From Pseudomonas sp. Fl4BN1 (GTDB taxonomy: Bacteria; Pseudomonadota; Gammaproteobacteria; Pseudomonadales; Pseudomonadaceae), in assembly GCF_009908285.1 (NCBI RefSeq), contig NZ_JAAARM010000003.1, forward strand, positions 124,001-188,000: DNA of 64,000 bases. Reading direction: 5' to 3'. Both the position numbers and the translations under genes were made by a program. The notes below the pieces were generated by a model. The model did not search any database and was not told the DNA's origin. It worked only from the letters and a program-made list of their open reading frames with translations. Of this stretch, positions 28,079 through 36,678 are shown in pieces. Position 1 is the stretch's first letter, and each line of letters begins with the position of its first letter.

Positions 28079-29647
28079 TTACTGTCTGGCCGCTTGCCCC
28101 AGGGCCTTGGCCACCAGTTGTTCGTAGAGTTCGGCGTAGGGCTCCACTGCCTTGCACCAGTTGAACGGCGCCGCCATGGCCCGGCAGCGCATGGCGTTGA
28201 GCAGCGCCGGGTAGGCGAACACCTTGAACGCCCGGGTCAGGGCTTGCTGGTAGCTGGCGACCGTGGATTCGTCGAAGAGAAAACCGGTGACGCCGTTCTC
28301 GATGGTGTCTGCCAGGCCGCCGGTATTGCGTGCTACTGGCAGCGAGCCAAAGCGCTGGGCGTACATCTGGCTCAGGCCGCAGGGCTCGTAGCGCGACGGC
28401 ATGAGCAAGAAGTCGCTGCCGGCGAACATGCGCCGGGCGTCGGTTTCATTGAAGCCGATGTGTACCCCGATGCGCCCGGGGAAGCGCCTCGCCAGGGCGC
28501 GCATGGATTGTTCCTCTTCCGGTTCGCCGCGGCCGATGATGGCGATCTGGCCAGCGGATTCGACGATGAACTCGGCCACCGCTTCGGTCAGGTCCAGGCC
28601 TTTCTGATAGACCAGCCGCGAGACCACGGCAAACAGTGGGCCGTTGCTGGCATCGAGGCCGAACATTTGCCGCACATGGGCGGCGTTGGCGGCCTTGCCG
28701 TCCCAGTCGCCGATGCTGAAGCGGCACACCAGGTGCGGATCGGTGGTGGCGTCCCAGCTCTCGTCGATGCCGTTGGGGATACCGCTGAGCAGGCCCTGCT
28801 GGGTCTTGCTGGCGAGAAAGCCGTCCAGCCCACAACCAAAGGCCGGGGTGGTGATTTCCTGGGCGTAGGTGGCGCTGACCGTGGTGATGTGGCTGGCGTA
28901 GGCCATGCCGGCCTTGAGGAACGACAGCTTGCCGTAGAACTCCATGCCTTCCTGCTGCAGGGCATGTTCGGGAATCCCCAGTTCCGGGCACGAGGCCAGG
29001 CTGACCACGCCCTGATAAGCCAGGTTATGGATGGTGAACAGGGTCGGAGTGCGCTGCCCACGCCAGTGCATATAGGCCGGAGCCAGGCCCGCGGGCCAGT
29101 CATGGGCGTGCACCAGATCGGGGCACCAGTGGATCTGTGCCAGGTTGGCGGCAATATCTGCGGCGGCCAGCCCCAGACGGGCGAAGCGGATGTGGTTGTC
29201 CGGCCAGTCGCGACCGTTGTTGGCGCCGTAGGGGGTGCCTTCGCGCTCGTAGAGTTCCGGGCAGATCAGCACATAGATCACCAGGCCGTCGGGCATGTCC
29301 ATGCGGCCGATCTGGCACGCTGGCAGCGCCGCGTGGCCGCTCAGCTCACCAATGATGTGGATCGGGTTTTCACTGTGCAGCACCTGGGGGTAGCCGGGGA
29401 TCAGTACCCGTACATCATGCAGGTGGGCCATGGCCCGGGGCAGGGCGGCGGAGACATCGCCGAGGCCGCCGGTCTTCACCAGGTCGGCGATTTCCGAAGT
29501 GACGAACAGCACCCGCTTGCGGTTCGGGTTCTGCCGCGCCAGCGGCAGTAGCGTCTTGCCCCCAGGCACCGCAACCGAGTGGGCGGGCCGTTCACCGGCA
29601 GGCTGTTGAGGATGCTCTCCCTGAGTGTCCAATACGGCGCTGATCAT
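28079..29647 (-). CDS. glgA: Glycogen (alpha-glucan) synthase GlgA
   Basis: 522 residues from the ATG at 29647, preceded by GGGAGAG; the frame opens earlier without a good start. It is a GT5 glycosyltransferase that extends alpha-1,4-glucan from NDP-glucose. It has the donor-binding KTGGLGDVSAALPRAM near the N-terminus, HAHDWPAGLAPAY, and the C-terminal SRYEPCGLSQMYAQRFGS region with the conserved Glu. The first about 45 residues are extra, Pro/Gly-rich and probably disordered. It is first in the glgA-treZ-malQ-treY-DUF2934-glgX series. No glgC (ADP-glucose pyrophosphorylase) is nearby, so the donor supply is unclear. Confidence 0.95.
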   Translation of the reverse strand: MISAVLDTQGEHPQQPAGERPAHSVAVPGGKTLLPLARQNPNRKRVLFVTSEIADLVKTGGLGDVSAALPRAMAHLHDVRVLIPGYPQVLHSENPIHIIGELSGHAALPACQIGRMDMPDGLVIYVLICPELYEREGTPYGANNGRDWPDNHIRFARLGLAAADIAANLAQIHWCPDLVHAHDWPAGLAPAYMHWRGQRTPTLFTIHNLAYQGVVSLASCPELGIPEHALQQEGMEFYGKLSFLKAGMAYASHITTVSATYAQEITTPAFGCGLDGFLASKTQQGLLSGIPNGIDESWDATTDPHLVCRFSIGDWDGKAANAAHVRQMFGLDASNGPLFAVVSRLVYQKGLDLTEAVAEFIVESAGQIAIIGRGEPEEEQSMRALARRFPGRIGVHIGFNETDARRMFAGSDFLLMPSRYEPCGLSQMYAQRFGSLPVARNTGGLADTIENGVTGFLFDESTVASYQQALTRAFKVFAYPALLNAMRCRAMAAPFNWCKAVEPYAELYEQLVAKALGQAARQ

Positions 29648-29842
29648 ATGTCTCTCCCGTCTTATTGATCTGTTCTGGTGTCTCAAGCGTTGCCGGCGGC
29701 CATTCCTGTGGTCGCGCGCAAACGTGCCACGCATCGATCAGCCTGAGCTGCTCGAGCGCTGAAGCAGAAAGGATGGAGGAGCCTTTGCAAGGAATGCACC
29801 AGTGGCAGTGCCCCTACCTTTAACCTGACCTTGGGCCGAAGC

Positions 29843-29861
29843 GAAAAGTTTCGACTTTTTC
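29843..29861. other. AT-rich inverted repeat with TTCG loop
   Basis: AAAAGT (29844-29849), loop TTCG, ACTTTT (29854-29859), extended by a G-T or G-C closing pair. It can form a small tetraloop hairpin in RNA of either strand. It lies about 200 bp upstream of glgA, possibly near the transcript start. Confidence 0.35.
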
Positions 29862-29869
29862 AATGACAA

Positions 29870-29887
29870 TGTGACTGCCCGGTCACA
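29870..29887. promoter_or_regulatory. 18-bp palindrome TGTGAC-N6-GTCACA, possible operator
   Basis: Perfect 6-bp arms around TGCCCG. The half-sites TGTGA/TCACA are those of CRP/Vfr-type regulators, but the spacing between them is 8 rather than 6 bp, so a CRP/Vfr call is doubtful. Location upstream of glgA makes it a candidate control site. Confidence 0.4.
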
Positions 29888-30142
29888 GTGCGAAATTCAG
29901 TCTAGGACAGAACCTAGAGCGGTGCCGGGCAGTGCAGGCTTTTAGCGGGGAGTGGGGGCAGTCGGGTGGATACATCCCGACGAAAGGTCGACCATGCACC
30001 GTCCCGGCGCGCGGCCGTTATGACCCCGGTGCAAAAACGCCGAGCACGTGCGAGGGGCTGGTGCAGCCCTTGCCGGCCTTGCCCAAACAATGGGCAGTGC
30101 CGACACCGGGCTACAGCACTTCGTTGCGTGACTGGGGCGCTG

Positions 30143-31096
30143 TCAGTTGAGCCGGCGGATCGGCTGGCCCGCCTGCCAGGCCTGCAGGTCCTCGATCATC
30201 TGGGCGAAAAACTGCTGGTAGTTCTGCCGGCTCACATAGCCGATATGCGGGGTGGCCAGGACATTGGGCAAGTGCCGCAACGGATGCTCTGGCGGCAACG
30301 GTTCCTGGGCGAACACATCCAGGGCCGCACCTGCCAGCCGACCCTGTTGCAGGGCCGCGATCAATGCCGCTTCATCAACGATCGGGCCGCGGGCGGTGTT
30401 CACCAGCAGCGCTTGGGGCTTCATCCAGCTCAAGGCCTGGGCATCCACCAGGCCGCGACTGCGCTCGCTGAGCACCAGGTGCACGCTGAGCACGTCGGCC
30501 TGCTCGAACAGTTCGCGCTTGCCGACATAGGTCACCCCGGCCACGGCTGCGCGTTCGGCGGTGAGGTTTTCGCTCCAGGCAATCACCCGCATGCCGAACA
30601 CCTGGCCGAACTGTGCCACCCGCTGGCCGATGCTGCCCAGGCCGAGAATGCCCAGGGTCTTGCCGTGCAGGTCGCCCCCCAGGCCCTGTTGCCAATGGCC
30701 GGCGCGCAGGGCGTTGGCCTCATTGAGCAGGTTGCGGGTCAGGGCCATCAGCAACGCCCAGGTCAGCTCCGGCGCCGCATGCTTGTAGCTGTCGGTGCCG
30801 CACACCTGGATGCCCAGGGCCGTGGCTGCCTGCAGGTCGAGGGCGGCGTTGCGCATGCCGCCGGTCAGGAGCAATTTGAGCTGCGTCAGCTCCCGCAGCA
30901 GGGCGGCATCGAAGACGCTGCGCTCGCGCATCACGCAGATCACCTGGAAGGGTTGCAAGCGTTGGATCAGCGTCTCCCGGTCGGTCGGGTAGTCATGCAG
31001 GAAACTGACCGTGCCGATGCTCTGCAGCACCGACCAGTCCACCACCTCGCGGGCCACGTCCTGCCAATCATCGATTACCGCAATCTGCAGCGTCAT
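30143..31096 (-). CDS. D-2-hydroxyacid dehydrogenase family protein
   Basis: 317 residues of the NAD-dependent D-isomer-specific 2-hydroxyacid dehydrogenase family. The nucleotide-binding motif GILGLGSIGQRV lies near residue 150. The catalytic trio is visible: Arg in NTARGPIVDEAA, Glu in DVFAQEPLP and His in ATPHIGYVS. The N-terminal substrate domain (IAVIDDWQDVARE) is typical of the phosphoglycerate- or hydroxypyruvate-like subgroup found in Pseudomonas. The substrate is unknown. It stands alone, downstream of a degraded hydrolase gene. Confidence 0.9.
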   Translation of the reverse strand: MTLQIAVIDDWQDVAREVVDWSVLQSIGTVSFLHDYPTDRETLIQRLQPFQVICVMRERSVFDAALLRELTQLKLLLTGGMRNAALDLQAATALGIQVCGTDSYKHAAPELTWALLMALTRNLLNEANALRAGHWQQGLGGDLHGKTLGILGLGSIGQRVAQFGQVFGMRVIAWSENLTAERAAVAGVTYVGKRELFEQADVLSVHLVLSERSRGLVDAQALSWMKPQALLVNTARGPIVDEAALIAALQQGRLAGAALDVFAQEPLPPEHPLRHLPNVLATPHIGYVSRQNYQQFFAQMIEDLQAWQAGQPIRRLN

Positions 31097-31111
31097 GTTC
31101 AGGCTCCTGGG

Positions 31112-31440
31112 TCAGGGTTGCTTCAACCAGCCCGGCAGGGCCTGGTGAACGTGTTCGGGTTGCGCCATCTGCGGTGCGTGAGCCCGCCCCGGGAACTCGA
31201 TCAGGGTCGAGTGGGCGTACCTGTTTACCCAGCTCCTGGTAGTGACCGATACGCGCCTTGACCGCGGGCGGGGCGATGTCAGCACCGATGACGGTGCTGT
31301 CGGCTGTACCGATCAGCAGCAGGCTTGGCATCTGCAGGCCCTGGAACTCGTCGTGCACCGACTGGCTGGAGATAGATGTTGTAGATCAGTGCCGAGTTCC
31401 ATGCCACCAGGTGCTTGCCGGTGCCCGCCCGGCAGCAGGA
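31112..31440 (-). pseudogene. Alpha/beta hydrolase remnant with frameshifts, N-terminal part missing
   Basis: Three frames of the minus strand together read as the C-terminal part of an alpha/beta hydrolase. The first piece is HLVAWNSALIYNIYLQPV, ending at about 31361. A shift leads into VHDEFQGLQMPSLLLIGTAD and on to GHYQELGKQ, ending near 31223. After another shift, STLIEFPGRAHAPQMAQPEH continues to a stop at 31112-31114. The His of GRAHAPQ would be the catalytic histidine. The nucleophile half is absent, and the upstream edge abuts the YqaA-like gene at 31443. At least two frameshifts plus a 5' deletion make this a pseudogene unless the assembly is wrong. Confidence 0.72.
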
Positions 31441-31442
31441 TG

Positions 31443-31880
31443 TCAGCCGATCCAGCCCAGGGTCAGCCACACCAGCACGGCGTAGCGCGCGCCCTTGGCC
31501 AGGGTGACGATCAGCAGGAAGCGCTTGAGCGGTTCGCCCATGACCCCAGCTACCAGGGTCAGAGGGTCGCCGATGACCGGCATCCAGCTCAGCAGCAATG
31601 ACCAGTGGCCAAACCGCTGGTAATGCCCACGGGCCCGTTCCAGGTGGCGGGGGCTGACCGGGAACCAGCGGCGTTCCTTGTAGTGCTCCAGGCGCCGCCC
31701 CAGCCACCAGTTGACCAGGGACCCCAGGACATTGCCCAGGGTTGCCACCAGCCACACCCCCAGTACGGCCAACTGGCCATTGAGCAGCAGCCCTACCAGG
31801 AGCGCTTCCGATTGCAGGGGCAGCAGGGTGGCGGCGGCAAAGGCCGCCAGGAACAGCCCCAGATAGGCGCTTGCGATCAA
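31443..31880 (-). CDS. YqaA/DedA-like (VTT) inner-membrane protein
   Basis: 145 residues with about four hydrophobic segments. SEALLVGLLLNGQ, the glycine-rich VATLGNVLGSLVNWWLGR and the FGHWSLLLSWMPVIGDPLTLVAG segment match the YqaA branch of the DedA/VTT superfamily. Members are linked to membrane lipid or proton homeostasis. The start overlaps the DUF411 gene stop by 4 bp (31877-31880), which suggests coupling with the copper genes upstream. Its 3' end lies 2 bp from the hydrolase remnant. Confidence 0.85.
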   Translation of the reverse strand: MIASAYLGLFLAAFAAATLLPLQSEALLVGLLLNGQLAVLGVWLVATLGNVLGSLVNWWLGRRLEHYKERRWFPVSPRHLERARGHYQRFGHWSLLLSWMPVIGDPLTLVAGVMGEPLKRFLLIVTLAKGARYAVLVWLTLGWIG

Positions 31881-32326
31881 CGCGCCGGGTAGTCCGCAAC
31901 CAGTACGTCCTGGCCTTCACGGGTCAGGCGGATGATCTGGAAGGCCTCGGCGCCCATGCCGTCGACTTCCATGCCGGGGGAGCCCATGGGCATGCCCGGG
32001 GCCGCGATGCCCAGCAGATCGTTGCGCTTGCGCAGGGCCAGCACTTGTTCGGCAGGCACGTGGCCTTCGACAAACTTGCCGTCGATGACCGCGGTGTGAC
32101 AGGAGCCCAGGCGCGGTGCCACGCCCAGTCGTTGCTTGACTGCGCTCATGTTGCTTTCCACGTGGTCGGTCACGGCAAAGCCGTTGTCCTTGAGGTGTTC
32201 GATCCACTTTTTGCAGCAGCCGCAGTTGGCGTCGCGGTGCACGTCGATGGGGATCAGCTCGGCGGCCTGGGCCAGGGATCCGAGCAACAGGACAGAGAGG
32301 GCTGCCAGGCGTAGCGGGTTTTTCAT
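31877..32326 (-). CDS. DUF411 family periplasmic copper-resistance protein (CopG-like)
   Basis: 149 residues with a signal peptide (MKNPLRLAALSVLLLGSLAQA). The mature protein has a CGCCKKW motif near residue 36, a second Cys/His pair in LGSCHTAVIDG, and a Met-rich loop GMPMGSPGM. These are features of DUF411 proteins (CusX/CopG-like), which handle copper in the periplasm, probably by binding or redox change. It lies downstream of copABCD in the same direction, separated from copD by 157 bp, so it may have its own promoter. Confidence 0.9.
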   Translation of the reverse strand: MKNPLRLAALSVLLLGSLAQAAELIPIDVHRDANCGCCKKWIEHLKDNGFAVTDHVESNMSAVKQRLGVAPRLGSCHTAVIDGKFVEGHVPAEQVLALRKRNDLLGIAAPGMPMGSPGMEVDGMGAEAFQIIRLTREGQDVLVADYPAR

Positions 32327-32483
32327 GAGGGTTCTCGTTATCAGACAGAAGAGGCGTGGACACAGCCAGGGATGATGCGGCGATCAGCGGGGCTGTGGAG
32401 ACCAGGGGTGGTGCATTTTGCGGCTTTTTCCCGGTCTTGCTTCGGGTGTTTGTTTCAAGGTTATACAAGGAGGCGCCAGAGCT

Positions 32484-33422
32484 TCACTCTGTCCGGCCGG
32501 GCAATTCCGGGCTCAGGGTGCCGAGCCAGGCCACCAGGCCGAACACCAGCAGGGCCAGCAGCAGCTCCAGCTGCAGGCTACGGCGCAACACGCCCATCGC
32601 GGCATCCGGGTCGCCGTCCGCCAATGCCTGTTGCAGGCGCGGGCTCAGGTACTGCCGATTCAGCGCTGCACACAGCAACATTGCGCCAAACAACGTCACC
32701 TTCAAGCTCAGCAACTGGCCGTACAGGCTGTAGCGCAGGACTTCCAGGGAGGCACCGACGATCAGCAGGAAATTGATCACGCCACCCAGGCTCAAGCTGA
32801 GTACCAGCACCGCGCCGAGGCGTTCGAAGCTGTTCAGGCTGCGGGCCAGCTGCAGTACCTGCGGTCGCTCGGCGCCGCGACTGCGGCGCAGTTGCAGGAC
32901 AAACGCCAGCAGTGCCCCGAGCCAGGCTCCGGCAGCCAGCAGGTGCAGGATGTCATTGCCCAGGTGCAGGTAGCGCCGAGGTCCCTGATCCATGGCGCCG
33001 TGACCGGTCCAGGCCAGTGTCGACACGGCCAGTGTGGCCGCGAGCGTGATGCACCAGAGGCTGGCCGAAGGGCGCCGTTGATAGCCTGTGGCGACGCAGC
33101 CAGCCAGCGTCAGGGCGACGATGCGCAGCGTCCAGGCCACCCCGGTATCGGTGTCCAGCACCAGGGCTTGCAACTGCGCCAGTGGTAACTGATGCAGTTG
33201 TTCGACGCCGCTCATGACTTTGCCCGTTTGCAGCAGCCAGGCCAGGGACAGCAGGCCGCCAAGCCAGGAGGCCGCCAGCAGTAGATCGCGAAACGGCAGC
33301 ACCCGGCGGTCCTGCCGCTCTTCTTCGTTGAGGCTGTAGAGGCCAAACAGGGCAACGCCAAACAGCACCAGCAGGTCGAGGTACAACGCCAGGCGCAGGC
33401 CCAGGTTCAAGAAGTCGTCCAT
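32484..33422 (-). CDS. copD: Copper resistance membrane protein CopD
   Basis: 312 residues with about eight transmembrane helices, the CopD family length. Conserved histidine-containing segments are visible: LAWTGHGAMDQGPRRYLHLGNDILHLLAAGAWLG spans two helices and carries several His residues thought to contact copper. CopD works with CopC in copper uptake across the inner membrane. It begins 3 bp after the copC stop, so the two are translated together. A hydrophobic C-terminal helix ends in TLSPELPGRTE. Confidence 0.92.
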   Translation of the reverse strand: MDDFLNLGLRLALYLDLLVLFGVALFGLYSLNEEERQDRRVLPFRDLLLAASWLGGLLSLAWLLQTGKVMSGVEQLHQLPLAQLQALVLDTDTGVAWTLRIVALTLAGCVATGYQRRPSASLWCITLAATLAVSTLAWTGHGAMDQGPRRYLHLGNDILHLLAAGAWLGALLAFVLQLRRSRGAERPQVLQLARSLNSFERLGAVLVLSLSLGGVINFLLIVGASLEVLRYSLYGQLLSLKVTLFGAMLLCAALNRQYLSPRLQQALADGDPDAAMGVLRRSLQLELLLALLVFGLVAWLGTLSPELPGRTE

Positions 33423-33425
33423 GGC

Positions 33426-33803
33426 TCACTTGACGCTGAAGGAGAGGGTGCCGGTGATCGGGTGGGTATCGCTGGAAACCGCCCGCCATTCGACACTGTA
33501 GCGGCCCGGACTCAACGCCGCGGCAGGGCTGATGAGCATGCTTTGCGGGTTGCTGCCGGGCTGGACCGCAGCCTTCACCAGCAATGGCGCATGGCTCATC
33601 CCGGGCATCCCGGTCTGCAGTAGCCGGGCGCCGGAAAACTGCGTGGTCAGGGCCTCCGAGAAGCGCAGTTCGAGGGCCTCGGGGGCTGCCACGACGGCGC
33701 CTTCGGCGGGCACCGAAGACAACAGTTTTGGGTGCGCCTGGGTGGTTGTGGCCACGCTTATGGCGAGGATGATGCCGAGGCCGGATGTTTTGAGGAATGA
33801 CAT
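33426..33803 (-). CDS. copC: Periplasmic copper-binding protein CopC
   Basis: 125 residues from the ATG at 33803. The signal peptide (MSFLKTSGLGIILAISVATTTQA) is cut so that the mature protein starts with His (HPKLLSSVPAEGA), the N-terminal Cu(II) ligand. A later His in SSDTHPITGTLSFSVK supplies another ligand. Met residues in TGMPGMSHAPLL correspond to the Cu(I)-binding loop. CopC passes copper to CopD. The gene lies 71 bp downstream of copB. Confidence 0.93.
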   Translation of the reverse strand: MSFLKTSGLGIILAISVATTTQAHPKLLSSVPAEGAVVAAPEALELRFSEALTTQFSGARLLQTGMPGMSHAPLLVKAAVQPGSNPQSMLISPAAALSPGRYSVEWRAVSSDTHPITGTLSFSVK

Positions 33804-33874
33804 GCAAGGCTCCTCACGGCGTGAACCGTGAATGGGTTGAGGGAATGGGTAAGCGCTGGTGGCAGATGACGGGT

Positions 33875-34819
33875 TCAGAACCACATGCGTACGCCAAGCA
33901 CCAGCTGTGCTCGACTTTTGCCGGAGCCTTCTTCACGGGCGTATTCGGCGGTCTCGCCGTAGTTGCGGTTCCAGGTCACACCAATATAGGGCGCAAATTC
34001 GCGGCGGATTTCGTAGCGCAGCCGCAGGCCGAGTTCGCTCTGGGCCAGCCCGGCCCCCACTTCTCGCTGCGGATCGTTACGGCTATAGATGTTGACCTCG
34101 GCGCTGGGCTGCAGAATCAGGCGCTGGGTCAGCAGCACGTCGTAGTCGCCCTTGAGCCGCAGGGCCGCCTGGCCGCCTTCACCCAGGTAGGCGGTGACCT
34201 GGCTTTCAAAGTTGTACAGGGCCATCCCCTGCAGGCCCAGGGCGGCCCAGGTCTGAGGGGCGCCGGGTTTGAAATCCTGGCGCACACCGCTGACCAGGTC
34301 CCACCAGGGGCTGACGGCGTGACCCCAGAGGGCTTGCAATTCGGCGCTCTCGGTGACGCCGCGGGTGCGCTCGCCTTCGCTGCGCAGCCAGAGCCGGTCG
34401 CGATCGCCGCCGATCCAGCCGTTGACCTCCCAGCCCAGGCTGGAGCCCTGATCGGCGTCCTGCCATTCCAACTGGTCCACCAGGAACAACCCGTTCAGCG
34501 ATTGGCCATGCAGGACGTGGCCGGCGGCACTTTGATAGACCGCTGCGCGATCGGCGTCGGTCAGCGGCGCAATCGGCGTGCGACTGTGCAAAGGGGCGGC
34601 GACCTGCATGCCCGGCATCTGCGAATGGTCCATGCCCGCCATGTCGTGGTCCGGCATGCCTGGTGGCGTGGGCTGCTGCTCAGGCATGGCGCGGTGATCC
34701 ATGCCCGGCATGGACTGGCCATGCACCGGCAGTGCCGGCCAGGTCAGCAGGGCCACGCCCAGGCCGAGGCCGATCAGGCCACCCGCCAGCGGCCGCAGTA
34801 CGCGAGTATCAGCCGACAT
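33875..34819 (-). CDS. copB: Outer-membrane copper resistance protein CopB
   Basis: 314 residues from the ATG at 34819. A hydrophobic N-terminal signal (about residues 8-34) is followed by a Met/His-rich region with repeats such as [11 protein letters not shown] and [12 protein letters not shown]. Then comes a beta-barrel ending in an aromatic residue (GVRMWF). The N-terminal Met/His motifs probably store Cu(I). The barrel anchors the protein in the outer membrane. The start lies 11 bp inside the end of copA, so the pair is translationally coupled. Confidence 0.92.
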   Translation of the reverse strand: MSADTRVLRPLAGGLIGLGLGVALLTWPALPVHGQSMPGMDHRAMPEQQPTPPGMPDHDMAGMDHSQMPGMQVAAPLHSRTPIAPLTDADRAAVYQSAAGHVLHGQSLNGLFLVDQLEWQDADQGSSLGWEVNGWIGGDRDRLWLRSEGERTRGVTESAELQALWGHAVSPWWDLVSGVRQDFKPGAPQTWAALGLQGMALYNFESQVTAYLGEGGQAALRLKGDYDVLLTQRLILQPSAEVNIYSRNDPQREVGAGLAQSELGLRLRYEIRREFAPYIGVTWNRNYGETAEYAREEGSGKSRAQLVLGVRMWF

Positions 34820-36590
34820 GGTGCACCTCCTGTTCTTCGACCCGGACTTCCCGAAACATCCCGGTCTCCATGTGGTACAGCAGGTGACAGTGGTAGGCCC
34901 AGCGGCCCAGGGCATCGGCCGTGACCCGGTAGCTACGGCGGGTGCCCGGCGGCATGTCGATGGTGTGTTTGCGCACCTGGAAGCGGCCGTGCTCGTCCTC
35001 CAGGTCGCTCCACATGCCGTGCAGGTGAATGGGGTGGGTCATCATGCTGTCGTTCACCAGTTCAACCCGCACCCGCTCGCCGTATTTCAGGCGCAGCGGC
35101 TCGGCATCGGCAAAGGCAATGCCGTCGAAGGACCAGGCGAACTTCTCCATGTGCCCGGTCAGGTGCAGGCGCAGGGTGCGGCTCGGCTCGCGGCCGTCCG
35201 GGTCGACGAAAGTGCTTTTCAAGTCGGCGTAGGTCAGTACCCGGCGGCCGTTGTCGCGCAGGCCGATGCCGGGATCGTCGAGCCGGGGCTGGGGGTTCAT
35301 GGCCTGCATGTCCACCAGTGGGTTGGCGGTTTCCGACGCCGGGTGCGGGACCTGGCTGCTCATGGCGCTGTGGTCCATGCCCGGCATGGCCATTGCGGCC
35401 GAGTCCATGCCGGGCATCGCCGAGTGATCCATGGCCCCTGGTGGCGAACCTGGCATCGCGCTCATGCCCATGTCGTCCATGGTCAGTAACGGCCGTGGGT
35501 CCAGCGCTGGCACGGGTGCCTTGAGGCCGGCCTGGCTGGTCAGGGTGCCCAGGGCATAACCGCTGCGGTCCATGGCCTGGGCGAACAGGCTATGGGCCCC
35601 GGCCCCGGGTTCCACCAGTACGTCGAAGGTTTCCGCCACGGCGATTCGCAGTTCATCCACCAGCACCGGTTCGACATGCTGCCCGTCAGCGGCCACCACA
35701 GTCATCTGCAACCCCGGAATACGCAGGTCGAAGTAGGTCATTGCCGAGGCGTTGATCAGCCGCAGGCGCAGGCGCTCGCCGGGACGGAACAGCCCGCTCC
35801 AGTGGGCGTCCGGTGCCTGGCCGTTAAGCAAGTAGGTGTAGGTGGCGCCGCTGACGTCGGCCAGGTCGGTGGGGGTCATGTTCATCTGCGCCCACATCTT
35901 GCGTTCGGCCAGGGTGGCGGCCCAGCCGTCGCGGCTGACGTCTTCGATGAAGTCGCCCAGGGTGCGCTTGTGCCGGTTGTAGTAGTCGGACTGCTTCTTC
36001 AGGGTGCGCAGGATCTGTCCTGGCGCTTCATCGCTCCAGTCCGACAGCAGCACTACGTAGTCGCGGTCGTAGCTGAAGGGTTCCGGTTCCCGGGCATCGA
36101 TCACCAGCGCCCCGTAGACCCCCAGCTGCTCCTGCAGCCCGGAATGGCTGTGGTACCAGTAGGTGCCGTGCTGCCGGACCGGGAACGAATAACGGTACAG
36201 GCCGCCGGGTTCGATGCCGTCGAAGCTCAGGCCGGGCACGCCGTCCATGTTGGCCGGCAGAATAATCCCGTGCCAGTGGATCGAGGTCGGCTGATCCAGG
36301 CGGTTGCGCACCCGCAGGGTCACCCGGTCGCCCTCGCGCCAGCGCAGCAGCGGTCCGGGCAGGCTGCCGTTGACGGTCATGGCCTGGCGCGGGTGGCCGC
36401 TGAAGTTCACCGGCATCTGCGCGATGGACAGGTCGAAGTCGGTGCCGGCCGCGACCTGGGGTTGGCCCGGACTGCTGATGGCCCAGACCGGGTTGCGCCA
36501 CAGGCCGAAGCCGGCGAGTACGCCGCCGGCGGCGATGGCCTTGACGAAGGTGCGTCGAGAGGGGCTGTGTCTTGAAGAGGTGGGCGGCAT
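34809..36590 (-). CDS. copA: Periplasmic multicopper oxidase CopA (copper resistance)
   Basis: 593 residues. It is exported by the Tat route: [20 protein letters not shown] is a twin-arginine signal. Three cupredoxin domains carry the copper ligands: [10 protein letters not shown] and YWYHSHSG near the N-terminus, [13 protein letters not shown], and the C-terminal [12 protein letters not shown] with the type 1 Cys. Between domains, at about residues 375-415, lies a Met-rich segment with [13 protein letters not shown] repeats that bind copper. It heads the copABCD operon and has a CopR-box-like site 74 bp upstream. The two-component genes copRS are not in this window. Confidence 0.95.
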   Translation of the reverse strand: MPPTSSRHSPSRRTFVKAIAAGGVLAGFGLWRNPVWAISSPGQPQVAAGTDFDLSIAQMPVNFSGHPRQAMTVNGSLPGPLLRWREGDRVTLRVRNRLDQPTSIHWHGIILPANMDGVPGLSFDGIEPGGLYRYSFPVRQHGTYWYHSHSGLQEQLGVYGALVIDAREPEPFSYDRDYVVLLSDWSDEAPGQILRTLKKQSDYYNRHKRTLGDFIEDVSRDGWAATLAERKMWAQMNMTPTDLADVSGATYTYLLNGQAPDAHWSGLFRPGERLRLRLINASAMTYFDLRIPGLQMTVVAADGQHVEPVLVDELRIAVAETFDVLVEPGAGAHSLFAQAMDRSGYALGTLTSQAGLKAPVPALDPRPLLTMDDMGMSAMPGSPPGAMDHSAMPGMDSAAMAMPGMDHSAMSSQVPHPASETANPLVDMQAMNPQPRLDDPGIGLRDNGRRVLTYADLKSTFVDPDGREPSRTLRLHLTGHMEKFAWSFDGIAFADAEPLRLKYGERVRVELVNDSMMTHPIHLHGMWSDLEDEHGRFQVRKHTIDMPPGTRRSYRVTADALGRWAYHCHLLYHMETGMFREVRVEEQEVHHVG

Positions 36591-36663
36591 CGAAGGCTTC
36601 CAGTCGGTCAGCAGATTCGAGAGGACTCTAATCAGCGCTGGCTGTCAGGAAACTGAGGTGGGC

Positions 36664-36678
36664 ATTACAGATTTGTCA
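36664..36678 (-). promoter_or_regulatory. CopR box-like site upstream of copA
   Basis: Read on the minus strand the sequence is TGACA-AATC-TGTAAT, which agrees with the TGACA-N4-TGTAAT pattern reported for CopR-type copper-responsive regulators. It lies 74 bp upstream of the copA ATG and overlaps the stop codon of the SRPBCC gene (36676-36678). Confidence 0.6.

Larger units (their letters stand above)
29648..30142. other. Intergenic region upstream of glgA with two inverted repeats
   Basis: About 495 bp without a credible gene; short open frames near 29932-30150 lack ribosome-binding sites. The middle holds a hairpin with a TTCG loop and an adjacent 18-bp palindrome (listed separately). The promoter of the glgA arm must lie here. 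I found no clean AlgU -35/-10 pair on the minus strand; AAACTT at 29846-29851 is the nearest match. Confidence 0.55.

Noticed and set aside
29824..29851. AlgU promoter for the glgA arm (AAACTT-N17-TCAGG on the minus strand)
   Set aside because: Both elements carry mismatches at important positions, so the match is not better than chance expectation in a 500-bp search.
29932..30150. 72-codon plus-strand frame between glgA and the hydroxyacid dehydrogenase
   Set aside because: No ribosome-binding site, overlaps the end of the dehydrogenase gene, no recognisable sequence.
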